In this document: positions 58,986-64,000 of the stretch, piece by piece
How the letters are laid out: each line of letters opens with the position of its first letter
How positions within the stretch are numbered: the first letter of the stretch is position 1
Source of the DNA: Butyricicoccus intestinisimiae
GTDB taxonomy: Bacteria; Bacillota; Clostridia; Oscillospirales; Butyricicoccaceae
Direction of reading: 5' to 3'
Assembly (NCBI RefSeq): GCF_018918345.1
Contig: NZ_JAHLQI010000001.1
Span: 590,490 to 654,489, forward strand
Length of the DNA: 64,000 bases
Position numbers and translations under genes: made by a program
The notes under the pieces: generated by a model
Database searches by the model: none
What the model saw: only the letters and a program-made list of their open reading frames with translations
What the model was told of the DNA's origin: nothing

Positions 58986-60341
58986 TTATTTATCTTTCCT
59001 TGACAGCAAACAGACCGTCTCAACGTGGAACGTCCTCGGGAACAAATCGAAAACCTTATACCTTTTCAACTGATACCCCTGCTCGCCGAGCAGCTTGACA
59101 TCGCGGGCGAGCGTGGCAGGGTCGCACGAGACGTACACGACACGCTCCGGTGCCATCGCGCCGATGGCGTCAATGGTTGCCTGATCGATGCCCTTGCGCG
59201 GCGGGTCGACAACAATGACATCCGGCCGAATGCCCTCCTCTGCGAGATGGGTCGCTGCCTGACCGGCATCGGCGCAGATAAACCGTGCATTGGTGATGTA
59301 ATTGAGCTTGGCGTTCTGTTTGGCGTTTTCCACCGCCTGCGGAACGATTTCTGCACCGATGACTTCCTTTGCACTGTGTGCCAGAGCAAGTGTAATGGTT
59401 CCGGCACCGCAATAAAGATCCAGCGCGGTTTTTGTCTGGTCAAGCTCTGCATATTGCAGCGCAGCCTCGTACAGCTTTTCTGCCTGCGCACGATTGACCT
59501 GATAAAAGGCGGCAGGAGACAACTGGAACCGATTGCCGCACAGCACATCCTCCAGCGTGTCATTGCCCCACAGCGTGATATATCGGTCACCCAAGATGGC
59601 ATTTCCGGTTTTCTTGTTGATGTTCAGCACAATACCGCACAATCCCGGAACCGTTTGCCGCGCTGCCTGAATCAATTCACCGACGGCGGGAAGCTTTGCG
59701 GATTTGGTCACGATGCACAGCAGAACCTGACCGGTAGCAAAGCCGGAACGGACATATATATGACGAATGAAACCGCTGCGTGTGTTCTCGTTGTATGGCG
59801 CAACGTGATATTCCGTCATCCAGTCACGCACACACTTCGCAAGATTATCTGCGAGCTCGGTTTGAATCAGACAATGCTCCATTGGGATGATATCGTGGCT
59901 GCGCGCACGATAAAAACCGGTGATGATTTCGTCATCTTTTATACCGACTGGATATTGTGCTTTGTTGCGATAATGGTAGATAGAATCCGAGCCGCAAACC
60001 GCTTCTGGTTCCATCGCAATGCCGCCGATGCGCTGGATGGCATCCTGTACTTTTTTGGATTTGGCACGCAGTTCTTCTTCATAAGAGATGTGCCAATAGC
60101 AGCAGCCGCCGCATTTGGATGCATGCGGACATTCCGGCTCTATTCGGTTCTTTGATTTGATAAAAATGCGCTCAATGCGTCCATACGCATAGTTTTTGGC
60201 GATTTTTACAATGCGAATATCACACTGGTCACCAACTGCGCCTCCCGGCACAAAAACGACCATATCGTGAATGCGGGCAATCGAAGATCCATCGCCTGCA
60301 TATGCGATGATTTCTGCCCGATAAATTTTATTTTTTTCCAT
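58986..60341 (-). CDS. rlmD: 23S rRNA (uracil-5-)-methyltransferase
   Basis: A 451-residue RumA/RlmD-type enzyme that methylates a conserved uracil of 23S rRNA (U1939 in E. coli). It has an N-terminal TRAM-like barrel, the iron-sulfur motif ECPHASKCGGCCYWH, SAM site LDLYCGAGTITLALA, PPRKGID and the catalytic cysteine in VVYVSCDPATLARD. The C-terminus FDLFPRTFHVETVCLLSRKDK is complete, but its HVETV codons form the inferred attachment site, so the last ~12 codons and the terminator may be element-supplied. RBS AGGAG; GC-richer than the element. Confidence 0.93.
   Translation of the reverse strand: MEKNKIYRAEIIAYAGDGSSIARIHDMVVFVPGGAVGDQCDIRIVKIAKNYAYGRIERIFIKSKNRIEPECPHASKCGGCCYWHISYEEELRAKSKKVQDAIQRIGGIAMEPEAVCGSDSIYHYRNKAQYPVGIKDDEIITGFYRARSHDIIPMEHCLIQTELADNLAKCVRDWMTEYHVAPYNENTRSGFIRHIYVRSGFATGQVLLCIVTKSAKLPAVGELIQAARQTVPGLCGIVLNINKKTGNAILGDRYITLWGNDTLEDVLCGNRFQLSPAAFYQVNRAQAEKLYEAALQYAELDQTKTALDLYCGAGTITLALAHSAKEVIGAEIVPQAVENAKQNAKLNYITNARFICADAGQAATHLAEEGIRPDVIVVDPPRKGIDQATIDAIGAMAPERVVYVSCDPATLARDVKLLGEQGYQLKRYKVFDLFPRTFHVETVCLLSRKDK
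59014..59027. other. Candidate attachment site (right)
   Basis: ACCGTCTCAACGTG inside rlmD, 12 of 14 identical to 3985-3998 and in the same codons. It is the right boundary of the inferred element. Confidence 0.55.
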
Positions 60342-60378
60342 AGATGTTCTCCTGTTGATAGGACTGATTCATGGTGCT

Positions 60379-60407
60379 ATTATATCATGAATCAAATCTT
60401 TTGTCAT
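60379..60407 (-). promoter_or_regulatory. rlmD promoter
   Basis: Minus strand ATGACA (60402-60407), 17 bp, TATAAT (60379-60384), about 40 bp before the start codon. Confidence 0.7.
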
Positions 60408-60441
60408 TGTTCCGAACGAAAAAGAACCGCTGGCATGAAAA

Positions 60442-60475
60442 TACCCTCAACACCGGACGTCCGGCATTGAGGGTA
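60442..60475 (-). terminator. Terminator of the symporter gene
   Basis: TACCCTCAA/TTGAGGGTA arms (60442-60450, 60467-60475) enclose the palindrome CCGGACGTCCGG. It lies downstream of the transporter on the minus strand. Confidence 0.75.
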
Positions 60476-60504
60476 CCTGTCAATCTTTTATGACAGAAAC
60501 GCAG

Positions 60505-61734
60505 TTATGCATTCTTATTCTTTCGCGCTTCCTTCTTCTTTTCCAGATTGGAAACAATGACCGTACAGGAAGCATCACCGGTAATATTGACGGTAGTACG
60601 ACCCATATCAAAGATACGATCCACACCTGCGACCAAAGCGACGCCTTCTACCGGCAGACCAACAGAAGTCAGCACCATGGTCAGCATAACCATGCCTGCG
60701 CCCGGTACACCGGCAGTGCCAATAGACGCCAGCGTTGCTGTCAGGACGATGGTAATCATCTGCGGGAATGTCAGCTGAATGCCATAGCAAGCTGCAATAA
60801 AAATTGCACATACGCCCTGATAGATTGCCGTTCCGTCCATATTGATGGTTGCGCCCAGCGGCAAAACAAACGATGATACTTCTTTGGATGCACCTAACTT
60901 CTGTGTGCACTCCATATTGATCGGCAGCGTACCGACAGAAGACGCACTGGAGAATGCAAACATAATCGCCGGAAGCATACCCTGAAAGAATTTAATCGGG
61001 CTCATGCCGCCCATGGTCTTGACTGCGATAGAATATACAACAGCAGCATGCACAATATAGCAAATATATGCTGTCAGCAAGACCATCGCCAAAGAACCAA
61101 TGATGGTTGCGCCGTTTTCTGCAATAACCGGACACAGCAGACAGAATACACCAATCGGAGACAGCTTCAAAATCATCTCCATACACTTCATAAAGACAGC
61201 ATTCAGGCTATTGACGCCTGTGATAACTGGCTGTGCTTCCTTACCCACCAGAATAATTGCAAAACCAATCAAAATAGCCATTACAATGACTTGCAGCATG
61301 TTTGCGGAATACAGCGGGTCAATAAAGTTGGATGGGAAAATATTGACCAGCGTGTCCATAAACGAGGTAGTCTCTGCCGCCTCATAGCTCAAATCTGTCG
61401 TTGCAATCATCGGGAACATTCCCTTAAACAGATTGCCGCCAATCAGACCAATGGTAATGGCAAACGCAGTGGTACACAGATAGTACAACACGGTTTTCAG
61501 ACCAATCGAACCGACTTTTCGAATATCAGACATCGAAATAATACCGCTCATAATCGAAAACAGTACAATTGGCACGACGATAAACTTCAGCAGATTGAGA
61601 AAAATCGTGCCGAACGGGTTAATGTACGCCTTCGCAAAATCCGCATGATTTCCCAGCAGCAGACCTGCAACAATTGCAAGAACCAGTGCAATGAAAATCT
61701 GCATCGCGAGAGACAATTTCTTTTTTTCTTTCAT
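60505..61734 (-). CDS. Dicarboxylate/amino acid:cation symporter
   Basis: A 409-residue DAACS (GltP/DctA/SstT-like) transporter: LKFIVVPIVLFSIMSGI, the serine-rich reentrant loop AFSSASSVGTLP, PLGATINMDGTAIYQG, and GVPGAGMVMLTMVLTSVGLP with a late DRIFDMGRTTVNITGD. About eight membrane segments plus two hairpins. It imports glutamate/aspartate, C4-acids or serine/threonine with Na+ or H+; the substrate cannot be read reliably. Monocistronic, own terminator. Confidence 0.93.
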   Translation of the reverse strand: MKEKKKLSLAMQIFIALVLAIVAGLLLGNHADFAKAYINPFGTIFLNLLKFIVVPIVLFSIMSGIISMSDIRKVGSIGLKTVLYYLCTTAFAITIGLIGGNLFKGMFPMIATTDLSYEAAETTSFMDTLVNIFPSNFIDPLYSANMLQVIVMAILIGFAIILVGKEAQPVITGVNSLNAVFMKCMEMILKLSPIGVFCLLCPVIAENGATIIGSLAMVLLTAYICYIVHAAVVYSIAVKTMGGMSPIKFFQGMLPAIMFAFSSASSVGTLPINMECTQKLGASKEVSSFVLPLGATINMDGTAIYQGVCAIFIAACYGIQLTFPQMITIVLTATLASIGTAGVPGAGMVMLTMVLTSVGLPVEGVALVAGVDRIFDMGRTTVNITGDASCTVIVSNLEKKKEARKNKNA

Positions 61735-61928
61735 TTTGACAAACCTTTCTTTTAAAATTCAAACACCATGTTCCCGTCATGACATCCTATATAATATTTA
61801 AATGATACCAGAAATTTAACAAAACAGCAATACTTTCAGTGTACGATTTATAAAATATCTCGCATTTTCCCTCTTAATTTTTTGCCATAACTGGAATTTA
61901 TTTGTTGAAACAAAAAATGGCAGGCAAT

Positions 61929-62705
61929 TTACTGAATCAGTTTCACAAGCAAAATGGCAGCGCCCAAAACGGTCAAGACAACACCTGTCGCACGGTTCAG
62001 GGTCGCCGGACTTGCTTTGTTTGCAAATCTTGCCGCGATGCGCGCCCACAGCAGCGTAAATACAACGCACAGGACAAATGGAAGCATATCCGGCATGCCG
62101 GAAATTAGGAAATGACTGGCAGCACCGGTAAAAGCAGAAAATGTCATCATAAAGACGCTCGTGCCGATAGCTGTTTTCAATTCGTACCCGAGCACACTTG
62201 TCAAAATCAGCAGCATCATCATGCCGCCGCCCGCTCCGATAAAGCCACAGATAAAACCGACGAGCACGCCGCTGATAACCGATTGCATAAATCGTTTTTT
62301 CTCGCTGACAGCTTGCATGCTCTCTTTTGTTGTCATAACCGGACGTACAATAAATTTGATGCCTAAAAACAGCGTCATAACCGTTGAAAATCCGCCCATC
62401 GTGGTATTGGGCACCTTGCTCGCCACAAAACTGCCGACGAAGGTAAATACTAATACAGAAATCAACATAACAATGCCGTTTTTGATGTCAAGATTTTTGT
62501 TTTTTCCGTATGTATATGCACTGACAGCGCTTGCCAGCACATCACTCGCCAATGCAATGCCAACCGCCTCATAGGCAGGCATACCCAAAAAAGTAATAAG
62601 CATGGGACTGATAACAGCCGCTGCACTCATGCCTGCAAAACCGGTGCCCAAACCGGCACCGATACCCGCGGCAAAACAAACCAAAATGCAAATTGCTGTG
62701 CTCAT
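61929..62705 (-). CDS. TauE/SafE-family membrane exporter
   Basis: A 258-residue TauE/SafE (sulfite exporter family) protein with ~7-8 hydrophobic segments and the duplicated motifs GAGLGTGFAGMSAAAVISP and GFICGFIGAGGGMMMLLILT. It probably exports a small sulfur-containing or organic anion. Its ATG overlaps the MarR stop (ATGA), so the regulator controls it directly. GGAGGAAAAACA lies in the end of marR. Confidence 0.92.
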   Translation of the reverse strand: MSTAICILVCFAAGIGAGLGTGFAGMSAAAVISPMLITFLGMPAYEAVGIALASDVLASAVSAYTYGKNKNLDIKNGIVMLISVLVFTFVGSFVASKVPNTTMGGFSTVMTLFLGIKFIVRPVMTTKESMQAVSEKKRFMQSVISGVLVGFICGFIGAGGGMMMLLILTSVLGYELKTAIGTSVFMMTFSAFTGAASHFLISGMPDMLPFVLCVVFTLLWARIAARFANKASPATLNRATGVVLTVLGAAILLVKLIQ

Positions 62706-63136
62706 TGTTTTTCCTCCGTCATGCCCAAGCGGGCGTTTTGATACATGCGTTGAAGCAACTGTTTCAGCATGTCCAATTGTTCTGGTGAAAATCCGTCAAA
62801 CAATTGCTTTCCAAACCGTTCCTGCATCCTTCTTCCTTCTTTTATGATGGCGTCTGCTTTTTCTGTCAGAGACAGATGGATGGTCTTTCGATTTCCTGCA
62901 TGATATGCCGTGTACAAATATCCATCTGTTTCCAATCGCTTGAGCGCGCCGGAAACATGTGATTTGGTCAGCATACGAATACGAACGATATCAGCAGCGG
63001 TATCATACGCCGGATTATTTGCAAGAAACAGCAAAATGTCAAATTCCATACGTGTCAGCCCGTGCGCTTCGCAAACTGGTTTGACGCATTGCGCGTAATA
63101 TGCCAGAACAACCTTTTGATTTTCCCAAAAAACCAT
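62702..63136 (-). CDS. MarR-family regulator
   Basis: A 144-residue MarR protein: EFDILLFLANNPAYDTAADIVRIRMLTKSHVSGALKRLETDGYLY is the winged helix and NRKTIHLSLTEKADAII the wing. It represses its operon until a ligand binds. The ATG at 63136 follows GAGAGGAATCAC; an upstream ATG at 63154 has no binding site. The palindrome in its promoter is the likely operator. Confidence 0.9.
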   Translation of the reverse strand: MVFWENQKVVLAYYAQCVKPVCEAHGLTRMEFDILLFLANNPAYDTAADIVRIRMLTKSHVSGALKRLETDGYLYTAYHAGNRKTIHLSLTEKADAIIKEGRRMQERFGKQLFDGFSPEQLDMLKQLLQRMYQNARLGMTEEKQ

Positions 63137-63157
63137 GTGATTCCTCTCATTCATATT

Positions 63158-63200
63158 GTTCTATTTAGAACTATTATAGCATAGATTTTCTTCTTTGCAA
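63158..63200 (-). promoter_or_regulatory. marR-tauE promoter and operator
   Basis: Minus strand TTGCAA (63195-63200), 16 bp, TATAAT (63173-63178), followed by the perfect dyad GTTCTA-AA-TAGAAC (63158-63171) at the transcription start. This is a standard arrangement for MarR autorepression. Confidence 0.8.
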
Positions 63201-63273
63201 GTAAATTTTATCTTTTGTTTATCTGAAATCTGTGGTATACTAAAAATAACCAATTTGATTCATCTTTTCTTTT

Positions 63274-63702
63274 TTGAGAAGGTCTTACGATGATTACTTA
63301 GATCAATATGGAACTGCAGGAAAATATTTATTGGTCGTATTGCAGGTAATTGAAACCATTTCTATTGTCATTCCGGCCATGCCCGTATATATTTGTTCCG
63401 GCATTTTGTTTGGAAAAGCAGTTGGTATCGCTATTTGCTATACAACAAATCTAATTCTAAACATTTTGATTTTTCTCGCTGCAAGAAAGATGAAATATGT
63501 CAAGTCCAAAGTTTTGAATCTCAGCAAGCAAAAAACCGTTCGTAAGCTTTTGGATTCCGCAAAGCATGTGGATCGTGTCGTCATTGTCATGTGTTTTCTT
63601 CCCATTGTGCCGAATGGCATGATTCCGTATCTTTCCGCTCAAATTCGAAAAAAGCTAATCGCATTCTTCGCACCGAAAATCAAAAAATATTTAGAAGGCT
63701 AA
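63274..63702 (+). pseudogene. Truncated TVP38/TMEM64 (VTT-domain) membrane protein
   Basis: About 142 codons matching the middle of VTT-domain proteins: LVVLQVIETISIVIPAMPVYICSGILFGKAVG, FLAARKM, then VVIVMCFLPIVPNGMIPYLSA. The only starts are a TTG without binding site or an immediately stopped ATG, and the usual N-terminal ~60 residues and last membrane helix are missing or replaced by IRKKLIAFFAPKIKKYLEG. It is best read as a decayed gene next to the rRNA operon. Confidence 0.65.
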
Positions 63703-63715
63703 TAAAATATATGAA

Positions 63716-63749
63716 AAAAACGGAACCGAAAAAATCAGTTCCGTTTTTG
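63716..63749. terminator. Terminator of the rRNA operon
   Basis: AAAAACGGAAC (63716-63726) pairs with GTTCCGTTTTT (63738-63748). T-runs exist on both strands; on the minus strand it directly follows 5S rRNA. Confidence 0.88.
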
Positions 63750-63751
63750 AT

Positions 63752-63868
63752 GTAGGCATCGACCTATCTTCCCGGGCCGTCACCAGCCAAGTATTTTCAG
63801 CGTAAATGAGCTTAACTACCGTGTTCGGAATGGGAACGGGTGTACCCTCATCACAATCAACACCTACT
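63752..63868 (-). rRNA. rrf: 5S ribosomal RNA
   Basis: On the minus strand the sequence has GGTGTTGATTGTGATGAGGG, CCGTTCCCATTCCGAACACG, GTTAAGCTCATTTACGC and TGGGAAG-like GCCCGGGAAGATAGG, the invariant blocks of bacterial 5S rRNA. Ends are estimated to within a few bases. Confidence 0.93.
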
Positions 63869-63952
63869 ATTTTGGTTTGCATTCCTGCACCCTCAAAACT
63901 GAACAACGATGAACTCGACAGAAGCATTTTCCGAGTTTACCCAAATCAAATT

Positions 63953-64000
63953 TAGGTCAAGCCCTCGACCTATTAGTATCAGTCCGCTGCATACATTGCT
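63953..64000 (-). rRNA. rrl: 23S ribosomal RNA, 3' end (partial)
   Basis: On the minus strand GATACTAATAGGTCGAGGGC followed by TTGACC is the universal 3' end of 23S rRNA. The rest lies beyond the window. It is about 85 bp upstream of 5S. Confidence 0.9.

Larger units (their letters stand above)
3985..59027. mobile_element. Inferred ~55 kb composite integrated element in rlmD
   Basis: Bounded by the two 14-bp rlmD-derived sites. It contains the leftward defence island (4.4-20.5 kb), the rightward siphoprophage (20.7-53.4 kb), the serine recombinase triplet next to the right boundary and a terminal PIN/nuclease pair. The orientation of the rlmD pieces (5' part right, displaced tail left, both minus strand) fits insertion into one gene. 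Whether the island and phage moved as one unit cannot be decided from this sequence. Confidence 0.45.

Noticed and set aside
59025..60155. 376-codon open frame on the plus strand opposite rlmD
   Set aside because: Exact antisense shadow of the rlmD coding region; no ribosome binding site and no protein-like pattern.
61048..61755. 235-codon open frame opposite the symporter gene
   Set aside because: His/Asn/Gln-rich composition typical of the reverse of a hydrophobic gene; shadow.

Overview
The window looks like a Gram-positive, Clostridia-type genome segment. Strong AGGAGG-type ribosome binding sites, ATG/GTG/TTG starts, HK97-type siphophage gene order and serine-recombinase clusters support this, but no marker allows a genus call. 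The right edge is chromosomal: the 3' end of a 23S rRNA and a 5S rRNA (minus strand), a truncated membrane-protein gene, a MarR/TauE operon, a dicarboxylate/amino-acid symporter and rlmD (23S rRNA uracil methyltransferase).

From about 4.0 to 59.0 kb lies what I infer to be one ~55 kb integrated element, or a composite of elements, inserted in the 3' end of rlmD. Near-identical 14-bp sites sit in the conserved HVETV codons of the intact rlmD (59014-59027) and in a same-strand rlmD-tail-like ORF at the far end (3985-3998). The element ends in a triplet of serine recombinase genes (53.5-57.05 kb) and a small PIN + PD-(D/E)XK nuclease pair. Left of it (0-4 kb) are remnants of other mobile DNA: an IS3-family transposase fragment, a filamentous-phage-type (gene II/X) replication protein with hairpins upstream, a small serine resolvase with an XRE regulator, and two paralogous small proteins of unknown function.

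4.4-20.5 kb is a defence island read leftwards, apparently from one promoter at 20617-20645. It holds an ABC-three-component-like conflict system (C-terminal-domain protein, winged-helix middle component, SMC-like ATPase), an XRE regulator, hsdM, a PIN-domain ribonuclease gene wedged between hsdM and hsdS, two hsdS loci with invertible target-recognition cassettes and their own tyrosine recombinase, hsdR, a DUF262/DUF1524 (GmrSD-like) nuclease and a RhuM-family protein. Currently one hsdS is complete. The other is truncated, and its missing half lies in reverse orientation beside it.

20.7-53.4 kb is a structurally complete HK97-like siphoprophage read rightwards: a structured leader and sigma-like regulator, replication genes (DUF2800, DUF2815, family A DNA polymerase, P4-type primase/helicase, VRR-NUC, SNF2 helicase), packaging (HNH, small and large terminase, with a ParB-methyltransferase and accessory genes between them), a RelBE-type toxin-antitoxin pair on the opposite strand, portal, ClpP-like protease, capsid, connectors, tail genes with a -1 frameshift site, tape measure, tail tip and fibre, holin and amidase. 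No CI/Cro-type lysogeny repressor was recognised in the phage module. Most intriguing are the hsdM-PIN-hsdS arrangement with a duplicated hsdM tail, the leader RNA with two competing pairings, a three-copy intergenic element in the prophage, and the PIN/nuclease pair.
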